Shown here: piece after piece, positions 52,388 to 61,334 of the stretch
How the letters are laid out: each line of letters opens with the position of its first letter
Position numbering within the stretch: position 1 is the stretch's first letter
DNA from: Candidatus Proruminimicrobium quisquiliarum
Lineage (GTDB): Bacteria > Elusimicrobiota > Endomicrobiia > Endomicrobiales > Endomicrobiaceae
Direction: 5' to 3'
Length of the DNA: 64,000 nt
Assembly (NCBI GenBank): GCA_018433245.1
Contig: JAHDRN010000005.1
Coordinates: forward strand, 62,001 to 126,000
The notes under the pieces: model-generated
What the model was told of the DNA's origin: nothing
The model's input: the letters and a program-made list of their open reading frames with translations, nothing else
Databases searched by the model: none
Program-made: the position numbers and the translations under genes

Positions 52388-54208
52388 CTAAAAAATTATA
52401 AAAATACAAACTATTCCTATAAGAACCCACAACAGATAAACAGACATATTCCCGTTATGCGCTTTTCTGGTACTTCTTGCCATTTCGCCTATCCCGGCAG
52501 GAATAACCAGATCATAAAAATAATTCAACGCCTTATCTGCTACAAATAAAACTTTTGACAGTCTTTTTATAAAACTTATAAATATGTTGTAAGGATCCAG
52601 ATTTTCATTTAAATTAAGCTTGTCAATTTTTAAAAACTTAGCCGCCGGCAAAGCATATCCGAGATAATCGGTTTTTTTCTTATAAGCTTTTATAAAATTT
52701 AAAACAGCCAAAATAAATAATATAAGCGAAATTAAAATTAAAATAACGGTTAAAACATTTGAATGCGTTTCGGGAAGATTTAAATTTAAAACAACCGAAA
52801 TTATTTTAAGCGGAACCTGATGGAATAAACCCAGCAAAGCGCATGCCAGCGCAAATATAATAGTAGGAATAAACATCCATGTTGACGCTTCTTTGTCTTC
52901 AAAAGCGCTGTTATTCTGACCGTTAAAAAATAATCTGGCGCCCCAGTTTATTATGGTTATAATGGCAATCAGCGAACATATTAAAAGCCCCGCGTAAAAT
53001 ATCCAATGAACTGATAATGCGCTTTCGTAAATCATTTCTTTTGAATAAAAAGCGTAAAAAAACGGAACTCCGGCAAACGCCGCGCCCGATAATAAAAAGG
53101 CGACAAACGTATAAGGCATACTTTTTCTCAGACCGCCTTTTATAACATTCATATCCGTTGAGCCTTCCGCTTTTTCAATATTTCCCGAAACAAAGAACAA
53201 GCCGCTTTTATAAATAACGTGAGCATGCATATGAATTAAGGCGGCAACAGTGCCTATTACCGACATCGTTGATACGGCTACTATCATAAAACCGGCTTGG
53301 CCTATGCTTGCATAAGACAGCATCTTTTTAAAATCCGTCTGAACCATTGCAAGCGCATTTGCGACAAGCGCCGTAATTATTCCGAAAGTCATCGCCGAAA
53401 CGCTTATAAATGACGATTGTTCTATAATAAAAAAATCATTTGTTATTCTGATTAACAAATATATGCCTAAAATCTTTTCAACGGCCGTTACCATAAAAAC
53501 CATAAATGCCACAGGAGCTTTTGCTGACGCTTCCGGAATCCAGCTGTGAAACGGCATTGCGCCCAATTTTGCGGCCGCTCCTATAAACAGCATAATAAAA
53601 GCCGTTGTCGTAAACAGTCCGTAAGTACCGGGGACAACAGCTTTTAATTCACAGATTCCTTTTGAAATACTGAACGAATCTCCCGCAACGCAAACAAGCA
53701 TAACGCCGAACATCAGGCACAAATCAGCTACGGCCGATATCGTAAAAGCTTTTATCGCGGTAGGAACAGGTTTGTTTTCTCCCGAAGCTATCATCAGAAA
53801 CATGGGAATCATCAACGCTTCCCAGAAAAATAAGAAAAATATAAAATTATCAGAAAATAAAACTCCGTTAACGCATGAAAGAGCCAGCAGCATTGACCCG
53901 TAAAACACTTGCGTTTTTTTATTCTGTTTCATAAAAGCAACGGCATATATTGAAGTTATAAGCGTTACCGCGGCTAAAAACACAGCCATAAACGAATTCA
54001 GTTCATAATTTCTGAAAAATAAATTAACAAGATATGCCGACGCGTCACATATACAAATAATTTTACCGTAAAAAACAACGGCAATCAAAAAGTTTAATGC
54101 GGCTGCAGCCAAAAATAAAACATTTTTTGTTTTATTAAACTTTGAAGGCAACAGATATATTAAAACGCCTGCCGCCGACGGAATAATAATGCTTAAAATT
54201 ATATTCAT
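52388..54208 (-). CDS. Antiporter-like subunit, NuoL/NuoM type (long)
   Basis: A 606-residue antiporter-like subunit with FWEALMIPMFLM, AKLGAMPFHSWIPEA, TAVEKILGIYLL and TDFKKMLSYASIGQAGF. It has a C-terminal extension of about 120 residues with extra helices beyond the 14-helix core, as in NuoL-type subunits, although I do not see clearly whether a lateral helix is present. One base after the first antiporter gene. Confidence 0.92.
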   Translation of the reverse strand: MNIILSIIIPSAAGVLIYLLPSKFNKTKNVLFLAAAALNFLIAVVFYGKIICICDASAYLVNLFFRNYELNSFMAVFLAAVTLITSIYAVAFMKQNKKTQVFYGSMLLALSCVNGVLFSDNFIFFLFFWEALMIPMFLMIASGENKPVPTAIKAFTISAVADLCLMFGVMLVCVAGDSFSISKGICELKAVVPGTYGLFTTTAFIMLFIGAAAKLGAMPFHSWIPEASAKAPVAFMVFMVTAVEKILGIYLLIRITNDFFIIEQSSFISVSAMTFGIITALVANALAMVQTDFKKMLSYASIGQAGFMIVAVSTMSVIGTVAALIHMHAHVIYKSGLFFVSGNIEKAEGSTDMNVIKGGLRKSMPYTFVAFLLSGAAFAGVPFFYAFYSKEMIYESALSVHWIFYAGLLICSLIAIITIINWGARLFFNGQNNSAFEDKEASTWMFIPTIIFALACALLGLFHQVPLKIISVVLNLNLPETHSNVLTVILILISLILFILAVLNFIKAYKKKTDYLGYALPAAKFLKIDKLNLNENLDPYNIFISFIKRLSKVLFVADKALNYFYDLVIPAGIGEMARSTRKAHNGNMSVYLLWVLIGIVCIFIIF

Positions 54209-55666
54209 TTAAAAACCTTGTCCTTTAATTGTCTGGGCCGCCAAATTTGCTATGTAAAATAAATATCCAAACGAAAAAGTGAGAATTAAAGACAAAAACG
54301 CCAATGATACCACGCTTAAAACCATAGGTGAATTCCAATTTTCTTTTTCTATATTAGGATATTTCTTTTGACTGCCGAGAAAAACTTTCCAAAAAAGTCT
54401 TACCGTATATAAAACCGTAAGACCGGCGCATATTATAAAAATAAGAGCCGCAATAATATTTTGGTCGTAAACAGTGCCGAAAATTACCAAAAATTTACTA
54501 AAAAAACCGGCAAACGGAGGTATTCCCATAACTGATAACGCGCATCCGGCAAAGGCAAAAGCCGTTATCGGCATATATCTGAATAAACCGCCCATCATAT
54601 CAAGCTGTTTTGTATGTATTTTATGTTCTATTATTCCCGCCGATAAAAAAAGTCCCGCTTTTGCAAGTCCATGCATTAAAATAAACAGCATGGCTCCGAC
54701 AAAAGCAAATTTTCCGCCCGAAATAAATCCCAAAAATATAAAAGCTATTTGGCTGATAGTTGAAAAAGCAATGACTCTTTTAATATCCTTTTCAACAAAC
54801 GCGACCGCGCCCGATAAAAATGCGCTGACGGATACGATACTAAATAAAACTATTCTTATTTCTTCGGAAGGAACTATCGTAAAATTAAAAAGTCTGGCAT
54901 AAACATAAACACCTATTTTAACCAAAACAGCGGCATGAAGAAGCGCGGTTACCGGCGAAGGCGCTATACCGGCATCGGCAAGCCATGAATGCAGAGGGAA
55001 TGTCGCTGATTTTGAAAAAATGCCCAAAATAATAAGTATAATTGCCAAATTAACCGCAGAACCCTGCAAATTTGCGGCTGAAATAACATCTAAATCAAAC
55101 GAACCGGCCTGTTCGGCAATCATTAAAAAACCGATTAACATACACAAAGCGCCGGCTGCCGTCATTATAAAAGTCTTATTTGCTCTTCTTACATATTCTT
55201 TTTCTCTGAAATAACCGATTAATCTCCATGAAGCAAGAGCCGTCATTTCCCAGAAGAAATAAATGAATATCAGGTTTGCCGAAAAAACTATTCCCATCAT
55301 TGAACCGACAAACAGTAAGACTATAAAAAAATATTCGTTCTGATTATCATAAGATTTTATGTATTCAAACGAATATATTAAAACTACTATGCTTACAAGA
55401 ACCGAAGCCATAGCCACAAAAACCGAGAATATATCGGCCTGAAGAATGAAGTTTATTTCCAATATGGGAAATTCATAAACGAAATCTACCGGAATTCCGG
55501 CTTGGACGGCTTGAAAAATTATTATTAAAAGAAGAAACGGAATCAACATCAGCACTAAAGCAAAAAAGTTTCTGATAAAAACAGAAACTTTTCCAAAAAG
55601 CGGAATAAGCGCCGAAAACAAAACCGGAATTGCCACAACAAGCAGCAACATTATATCATATGACAT
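54209..55666 (-). CDS. Antiporter-like subunit, NuoL/MrpA-like, first gene of the operon
   Basis: A 485-residue antiporter-like subunit with FFWEMTALASW, SKSATFPLHSWLADAGIAPSP, LLHAAVLVKIGVYVYAR and EKDIKRVIAFSTISQIAF. It starts the operon 35 bases after the -10 box; AGAGAG before ATG 55666 is the ribosome-binding site. Its ion (H+ or Na+) cannot be read from sequence by eye. Confidence 0.93.
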   Translation of the reverse strand: MSYDIMLLLVVAIPVLFSALIPLFGKVSVFIRNFFALVLMLIPFLLLIIIFQAVQAGIPVDFVYEFPILEINFILQADIFSVFVAMASVLVSIVVLIYSFEYIKSYDNQNEYFFIVLLFVGSMMGIVFSANLIFIYFFWEMTALASWRLIGYFREKEYVRRANKTFIMTAAGALCMLIGFLMIAEQAGSFDLDVISAANLQGSAVNLAIILIILGIFSKSATFPLHSWLADAGIAPSPVTALLHAAVLVKIGVYVYARLFNFTIVPSEEIRIVLFSIVSVSAFLSGAVAFVEKDIKRVIAFSTISQIAFIFLGFISGGKFAFVGAMLFILMHGLAKAGLFLSAGIIEHKIHTKQLDMMGGLFRYMPITAFAFAGCALSVMGIPPFAGFFSKFLVIFGTVYDQNIIAALIFIICAGLTVLYTVRLFWKVFLGSQKKYPNIEKENWNSPMVLSVVSLAFLSLILTFSFGYLFYIANLAAQTIKGQGF

Positions 55667-55701
55667 TTATACTCTCTGTTGTTATAATAACTGCGGCGTT
55701 T

Positions 55702-55730
55702 ATTCTAACCAATTTTATCAGCTTTGTCAA
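55702..55730 (-). promoter_or_regulatory. Near-consensus promoter of the hydrogenase operon
   Basis: On the minus strand TTGACA (55730-55725), exactly 17 bases, TAGAAT (55707-55702), five of six in -10. Predicted start near 55695, leader about 28 bases with a Shine-Dalgarno AGAGAG. This suggests strong housekeeping-sigma expression. Confidence 0.8.
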
Positions 55731-55783
55731 ATAAACAAACCGCGCTTAAACCTAATAATTTATGAATTTTTGCCTGCCTGATT

Positions 55784-56713
55784 TTAGGCAAATCTAAAAG
55801 ATAATCCTACAAAGTGTGATCCGAAAGTTTCCTGAACTTGCGTGGGTATTTCTAACGCATAGTCAAATATCAGCTTTGTTCCGTCCTGAAATTCATGTTC
55901 ATAACCAAAACCGAAACTGAAAGCTTCTTCCCTGCCGCCGGCTCTTAAGGCAAGTTTGCCTTCCACTACATAACTTTCCAAACCGAACTTTACCGTTGTT
56001 TCGTTATTTCTTAAAAGAACATCCATCGCCACCGTAAAAAAAGGCACCTTAAGAAACGGAACTTCTTCATTAAAGTATGAAACGCCTATAACATTGGTAT
56101 TATAAACAACATTGTCCGTTACATAACCGACATCAGGACTTGTAAGGTATTTGCTGCTCAAACCTAAACTTATTCCGTTTGTAAACTGCGCCAGTACGCC
56201 TAAATCACATGTTGGAGCGCCTTTTGATGACGGTAAGTCTCTGTCCTCTTCGTCAAAATTCGCTTCCTGCATTAAATATTTTAAATTCAAACCGGCCGTT
56301 AAATTAATTATGTTGGTATCAAGATTAAAAACATCGTTTAACTGTCTTGCATAACCAAGGTTAAAAATATCTTCTCTCCATACAGAGGTAGCCGATACAG
56401 ATGACCATGCAAGAGATATCGCTCCGTATTTCTGTGAAAATACAGGATAAACAAAAGCAAGATAATTGGCTCCTATATCAACGCCTTCTATTCCCGTAAA
56501 CAACCTTGATCCCATAAACGTAAATTCCTGTCTGGCTATATTGGCTATTCCGGCGATATTATATAAAGGCGCGTTTGCGTCGTTTGCGACTGCGGTAAAA
56601 GCTCCGCCCATCGCAAGAGGTCTTGCGCCCCAATACGTATTTTCAAAAGAAGCGCTGACGCCTGATAAAGCAGTCATTATTAGAAAAGATATTGCAAATA
56701 TTTTTTTAATCAT
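55784..56713 (-). CDS. PorV-like outer-membrane barrel, C protein of unit 1
   Basis: A 309-residue exported barrel protein: signal peptide ending VSA, then the UPF0164/PorV-like opening YWGARPLAMGGAFTAVANDA, followed by NAPLYNIAGIAN and repeated amphipathic strands. It ends VGLSFRFA. PorV-type barrels of Bacteroidota act as shuttles in type IX secretion or as FadL-like channels. Nearly collinear with the C2 protein at 59241-60179. Follows B1 by eight bases. Role as export or anchoring partner for A/B is inference. Confidence 0.85.
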   Translation of the reverse strand: MIKKIFAISFLIMTALSGVSASFENTYWGARPLAMGGAFTAVANDANAPLYNIAGIANIARQEFTFMGSRLFTGIEGVDIGANYLAFVYPVFSQKYGAISLAWSSVSATSVWREDIFNLGYARQLNDVFNLDTNIINLTAGLNLKYLMQEANFDEEDRDLPSSKGAPTCDLGVLAQFTNGISLGLSSKYLTSPDVGYVTDNVVYNTNVIGVSYFNEEVPFLKVPFFTVAMDVLLRNNETTVKFGLESYVVEGKLALRAGGREEAFSFGFGYEHEFQDGTKLIFDYALEIPTQVQETFGSHFVGLSFRFA

Positions 56714-56721
56714 TTTTTATC

Positions 56722-57897
56722 CTATCTGACGAATGCTATTGTTCCGCTTATTAAACTGCTTTTTGAAGCAACTTTAATCTGATATATATAAGCGCCGCTT
56801 TCAGCGTAACTGCCGTCATCCTTTTTGCCGTCCCATTTGAATCCGCCTGAATCGCCGCTTGTTATTTCTCTTATTTTTTTACCGTTGATATTAAATATCT
56901 TTACAACGTCTCCGTCCATTAAATTATTAAATTCAACTTCAGCCCTGCCGTAAACTACAACTCTTTTTTTAGGTCTGTATTCGCTGTCCGGCAACGAGCC
57001 TGAACCGGCAAAGGTCGCATAACGTCCAAGTTCTGTAATTTCAACAGACACCGTTCTGCTTGAACTGTTTACAACAGGAGCTTTGGCAGAAACAGACTTT
57101 GACAAAGAAACGGTAGAACCCGAATCAACGTCAACCCAGCTGCTTCCGTTAAACCTTTTTATCGTTATATTCTGCGACGTTGTTTTTGAGCCGTAATATA
57201 AATTTAACACAGCCGAACCGGTAAGAGTCATATCCGGCGTTATCTCAAAACACGTTAACATCATTTCCTGAGCTGCGGCCTTTGACGCTGCACTTGCATC
57301 TATTGTCTGGTCAGTATTAAGTTCTGTTATTGTAATATCCTCAGAACTCGACAACGCTCCCGACGGCAACACCAGTTTCGTGTTCCCGTAAAGCTGATTG
57401 CCGGATTCCAAAGTTACCGTTCCGCCCGAAGTGCCTATATTAGCGGTAACGCTTGCGGATATAACGGCGTAAAATTTTGACGTTTCGGTGCTTACAGAAA
57501 CGCCTTTAACGGCCGTCGCTTTTATTTTATATTCAATCTGTCCCGATTCCTGTGAAAAAGCTATTCTTTTTGAAAACGTTACGTTGCCCAGATTACTTGC
57601 AAAACTTATATCTTCGGTTGTTTCAGAACTGCCGGGCAATGTATAAATAAGTTTTAATTCGGATAAATAATTCGGAGAACTTCCGACGTCAACGCTGCCT
57701 ACTATAACCATTTCTTTGGCTACAGGCGAAACTTTTTGCACCTGAGAATGAATTATAACTAATTCCGGTTCCGTCATTACGGCTCTTGCCCTAAATTTAG
57801 TTGAAGTAGAAACTATCACAGCAAAAAGCTGTGATGCTGAAAATAAAAACACGCAAACAAAACCTGCCAATAAAAAAATCTTTTTCATTTTATTCAT
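56722..57897 (-). CDS. Secreted protein with FlgD-like C-terminal domain, B protein of unit 1
   Basis: A 391-residue exported protein: signal peptide (MNKMKKIFLL...ASQLFA), central beta-rich regions rich in Ser/Thr/Val, and a C-terminal about 80-residue FlgD/Ig-like domain (YRPKKRVVVYG, KIFNINGKKIREITS, WDGKKDDG, ESGAYIYQIKV). Such tails act as sorting or anchoring domains in secreted proteins of Bacteroidota and relatives. ATG 57897 overlaps the A1 stop by eight bases. Confidence 0.82.
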   Translation of the reverse strand: MNKMKKIFLLAGFVCVFLFSASQLFAVIVSTSTKFRARAVMTEPELVIIHSQVQKVSPVAKEMVIVGSVDVGSSPNYLSELKLIYTLPGSSETTEDISFASNLGNVTFSKRIAFSQESGQIEYKIKATAVKGVSVSTETSKFYAVISASVTANIGTSGGTVTLESGNQLYGNTKLVLPSGALSSSEDITITELNTDQTIDASAASKAAAQEMMLTCFEITPDMTLTGSAVLNLYYGSKTTSQNITIKRFNGSSWVDVDSGSTVSLSKSVSAKAPVVNSSSRTVSVEITELGRYATFAGSGSLPDSEYRPKKRVVVYGRAEVEFNNLMDGDVVKIFNINGKKIREITSGDSGGFKWDGKKDDGSYAESGAYIYQIKVASKSSLISGTIAFVR

Positions 57898-59200
57898 ATA
57901 TTAACTCTATTGTTAACGTATCCGTAGAATACGAATGATTCTTTAAAACTTTTATCGATGAAGAAAAATCTGCGCCTATATACAAATATACAGGAAACAT
58001 CGGAGTTCTTCCGTCTTCTAAACTTGAAGAATATCCGGCAAACTTATCTTCCTGATACTGAACGCCTCTTCCGTTTGCCGTATCTGTTTCGGCTATTGTT
58101 CCGTGTTTCCAAATTCTTGCATACATATTGGTAACAGGATCAAATCCTACAGTAGCGAGATCCTGCATCCACAAATAACATTTATATCCGCCGCCGGGAG
58201 TGTTTGTTAATATCCCTTCGTTTTGATATATAACAAGTTCTTCAGACGCCAAAGGTTCTCTCGGATTAACGCGCCAGCACATCGGTAAAACAACCGTAGT
58301 TGTAGACTCATCAACAAGACCTGCCGGACTGTTTTCAGCATCTATTATTCCGGTATATCTGGGACTTGCCGAAGCGTTTGTATTATCTGTATAAATTTGA
58401 ATCCATCCGTTTGCTGTAGCCGATGAAGACATAGGCAAATCATTTAACATAACTTCAAAATACTGATCGGCAACCTGCCATTTTGTAACGCCGCGTTCTA
58501 CGGTAAAAGATAAATCGCCCGTATAAGAACCGCCTTCTCTGTCTTTCATTTTTACTTCAAGAGTAGGTATAGATTGTTTTTCCCATCTGATATTGTCAAT
58601 GTCAACTTTTACGTCTGAAGATACGTTTGAAGTATAAATAACCATAAATATAAAATCTGTTTTTTGAAGATTTGAAAGTGTAATATTGCCTCCGCTTAAA
58701 GGAAATGACAATTGTTGCCAATTTCCGTTAGCAACAAAACCGAGTTCTGTTAGAGTTTTTCCTACTTCATATCCGTTTACTTTTATGCGGACAGACATAT
58801 TGCCGGCAGCAGTGCTTGTTGATCTTACTACAAATTTTAAATTCCCCTGATAATAGGCGGACATATCTCTCTGCATAGCCGCATCAGACGTTGTTGCAAA
58901 AGATATTCCCCAGCCGCTCCAGCCGAGAGTAACTCCCGGTTTTGTATACGTCCTTATAAATTTCATTCCTTCCGGGGTAGGTATTGTCGTTGAACTGCCG
59001 TAAACGTCATCAATTATAAATGAGTCCGAAAAGATAAACATTTTTACATAATCGTCAGGGCTTGTGGTTACATAACTGGTGCCGGAAAAATTTTCGGACA
59101 AAACGCCGTATGTGTTTTTACCTATATTACCGGCGCAAACCACGGCGGGAAAGAGAAGAATCACAGACGAAAAAACAAATAATATTTTTTTTATTTTCAT
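57890..59200 (-). CDS. Secreted jelly-roll-like protein, A protein of unit 1
   Basis: A 436-residue protein with a signal peptide (MKIKKILFVFSSVILLFPAVVCA) then NIGKNTYGVLSENFSG. The region of about residues 40-230 resembles a galactose-binding/CBM-like jelly roll (YYQGNLKFVVRST, GNWQQLSFPL, DIDNIRWEKQ). It ends MFPVYLYIGADF...IELIYE. ATG 59200 is chosen over 59290 because it starts a proper signal peptide. Ligand unknown. Confidence 0.8.
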   Translation of the reverse strand: MKIKKILFVFSSVILLFPAVVCAGNIGKNTYGVLSENFSGTSYVTTSPDDYVKMFIFSDSFIIDDVYGSSTTIPTPEGMKFIRTYTKPGVTLGWSGWGISFATTSDAAMQRDMSAYYQGNLKFVVRSTSTAAGNMSVRIKVNGYEVGKTLTELGFVANGNWQQLSFPLSGGNITLSNLQKTDFIFMVIYTSNVSSDVKVDIDNIRWEKQSIPTLEVKMKDREGGSYTGDLSFTVERGVTKWQVADQYFEVMLNDLPMSSSATANGWIQIYTDNTNASASPRYTGIIDAENSPAGLVDESTTTVVLPMCWRVNPREPLASEELVIYQNEGILTNTPGGGYKCYLWMQDLATVGFDPVTNMYARIWKHGTIAETDTANGRGVQYQEDKFAGYSSSLEDGRTPMFPVYLYIGADFSSSIKVLKNHSYSTDTLTIELIYE

Positions 59201-59240
59201 ATTTTTTATAATCCAAAAAATTACCGCTTTGAGAATTATA

Positions 59241-60179
59241 CTAAAAATTAAAAGAAATTCCAAAAAAATGAGAACCGTAAGACTCTTCAACCTGTAAAGG
59301 AATCTCCAAAGCGTAATCTATAATAAGTTTTTTATTATTTGAAAATGAAAATTCATAACCGAACCCTATGTCAAACGCTTCCTGTCTGCCGCCGGTTCTT
59401 AAGGCAAGTTTCCCGTCAATAACATAACTTTCCAATCCGAATCTTAAAGACGTTTCGTTATTTCTGAATATTATATCCATCGCAGCCGTAAAATACGGGA
59501 TACGCAGCCTCGGCAAAAGTTCGTTATAATACGCCAAACCTATGACGTTTATGTTGCTTACTTTATCTTCATAAACAAAACCTATATCGGGAGACGTTAA
59601 ATATTTACTGCTGTATCCGACGCTTATCCCGTTTGTAAATTGCGCAAGCATTCCTATATCAGCCGTTAATCCTCCTTTTGAAGAAGGAAGACCGGTGCTG
59701 TTGCTTAAAGAAAAATTATATTCGTGTCTCAAATACTTTAAATTTAATCCGGCCGTTAAATTTACTATATTTGTATCCAGATTAAAAACATCGTTTAAAT
59801 ATCTGGCATATCCTATATTAAAAGTATCTTCTCTGCTAAGACCCGGGCTTGATAAACTTGCCCAGGCAAAAGACATTACTCCGTACATATTTGTTTTCAT
59901 TGACAAAGGTTGAGTATATTCAAAATAATTAGTTCCTATTTCAACTCCTTCTAATCCGGTAAACAGCCTTGCCGCAGTTAAAGACACCTGTCTCTGCGTA
60001 AGATTTGCTATGCCGGCAATATTGTACAAAGGAGCATTGGCATCGTTTGCAACGGCGGTAAAAGCTCCGCCCATAGCAAGAGGTCTTACTCCCCAATACA
60101 TACTCTCAAAGGACCCGTCAACTCTTGCAAGAGCCGTTACTATTATTAAAAGTGATAACGCCGTTATTCTTTTTATCAT
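59241..60179 (-). CDS. PorV-like outer-membrane barrel, C protein of unit 2
   Basis: A 312-residue paralogue of the C1 protein: signal peptide, YWGVRPLAMGGAFTAVANDA, DVFNLDTNIVNLTAGLNLKYL, SSKYLTSPDIGF and a terminal ISFNF (aromatic end suited to BAM-dependent insertion). Similarity to C1 is high across the whole length, indicating a fairly recent duplication. Follows B2 by nine bases. Confidence 0.86.
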   Translation of the reverse strand: MIKRITALSLLIIVTALARVDGSFESMYWGVRPLAMGGAFTAVANDANAPLYNIAGIANLTQRQVSLTAARLFTGLEGVEIGTNYFEYTQPLSMKTNMYGVMSFAWASLSSPGLSREDTFNIGYARYLNDVFNLDTNIVNLTAGLNLKYLRHEYNFSLSNSTGLPSSKGGLTADIGMLAQFTNGISVGYSSKYLTSPDIGFVYEDKVSNINVIGLAYYNELLPRLRIPYFTAAMDIIFRNNETSLRFGLESYVIDGKLALRTGGRQEAFDIGFGYEFSFSNNKKLIIDYALEIPLQVEESYGSHFFGISFNF

Positions 60180-60188
60180 CTTAAATTC

Positions 60189-61334
60189 CTATTTTACAAA
60201 AGCTATTGTGCCGTTTATAAGTTTACCTTTACCCTGAATATTCAACTGGTAAATATACGTTCCGCTTTCAGCCCAGCCGCCGTCATCTTTTCTTCCGTCC
60301 CATTCAAAGCCGGTCGCATACCCGCCTCTTGACGTTATTTCTCTTATTTTTTTACCGTTGACGTTAAATATTTTCAATTTATCACCGTCAGTCATATTTT
60401 CAAATTTAAACGTATCCTGACCCATTATAACGACTCTCTTTACCGGTCTGTAATCGTTATCAGGCGTTACGCCCTGAGTTGATACCGCATAATATCCCAA
60501 TCTGCCTATTCTGGCTGAAATTGTTTTCATATTTGTATCTATTACAACATTATCGGTAATAGTTATCCATTTTCCGGTATCGGGATCTCTGTATTTCATA
60601 AACAATCTTGAAACATTAGCATTTCCGTAATATAATGTGAGCGTAGCTTTAGGATTTATTTCCAATCCTTCAGGACTTATTAAATACAAAGCTACGAAAT
60701 AATCCGTTTCGGAAGCTTTACCTGCAACACCGGTACCTGTAAACGACGGCGGATTATTCGGATCTAACTGCGTAATAATAATATTTTGAACTCCGGTAAA
60801 CGAACCGTTTACAAACACTATGGAGGTATTTCCGGCTGTCTGATTTCCGGATTCTAGAACAACAGGAACCGGATTTGCAGGATCAACGTTTTGAGATGCA
60901 ACTGCGGTTACGGTAGTCACATATAATGCCGTTGCCGTGCTTACCGACATGCCGCTTAACTGACCCGATGCCGAAAACAAATAACTGATATTACCGCTTG
61001 TTTGTTCTATTTCTATAGCTTTAACAAATCTGTAAGACGTAGCAGATATAGGCACTATATTAGTTACAGACTCTGTAACGGCTGAACTTCCCTGTAATGT
61101 ATACGTAAAATCCAGACTGTTTAAATTTCCGCTTTCTGAAAACGTTACGGTACCGACGACAACCATTTCTTTATTTATAGGCGGAACATGTTCAGGCGCA
61201 GTATGCAGTATAGTGATTGTCGGCGTTCCTATGGTAACGACGGCATCGTATGTATAAATAGCCGCAAACATACAAACAGGTGTCAATACGGCTAATGCTA
61301 AAATTAATAATGAATTTTTAATTTTTTTATTCAT
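60189..61334 (-). CDS. Secreted protein with FlgD-like C-terminal domain, B protein of unit 2
   Basis: A 381-residue paralogue of B1: signal peptide (MNKKIKNSLLILALAVLTPVC...A), beta-rich centre, and the C-terminal FlgD/Ig-like domain (YRPVKRVVIMG, KIFNVNGKKIREITS, WDGRKDDG, ESGTYIYQLNI). ATG 61334 is chosen because it forms the same ATGAATAA overlap with the A gene as in unit 1; TTG 61340 is an alternative. Confidence 0.82.
   Translation of the reverse strand: MNKKIKNSLLILALAVLTPVCMFAAIYTYDAVVTIGTPTITILHTAPEHVPPINKEMVVVGTVTFSESGNLNSLDFTYTLQGSSAVTESVTNIVPISATSYRFVKAIEIEQTSGNISYLFSASGQLSGMSVSTATALYVTTVTAVASQNVDPANPVPVVLESGNQTAGNTSIVFVNGSFTGVQNIIITQLDPNNPPSFTGTGVAGKASETDYFVALYLISPEGLEINPKATLTLYYGNANVSRLFMKYRDPDTGKWITITDNVVIDTNMKTISARIGRLGYYAVSTQGVTPDNDYRPVKRVVIMGQDTFKFENMTDGDKLKIFNVNGKKIREITSRGGYATGFEWDGRKDDGGWAESGTYIYQLNIQGKGKLINGTIAFVK

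Noticed and set aside
46355-55666. Annotation as respiratory complex I (nuo)
   Set aside because: NuoE, F and G are absent, and the NuoD-like subunit keeps both nickel-binding CxxC pairs (CGIC and CFSC), which complex I lacks.
55768-55792. Hairpin at the end of the C1 barrel gene as a terminator
   Set aside because: The stem is only about seven base pairs, overlaps the stop codon and lacks a following U-run.
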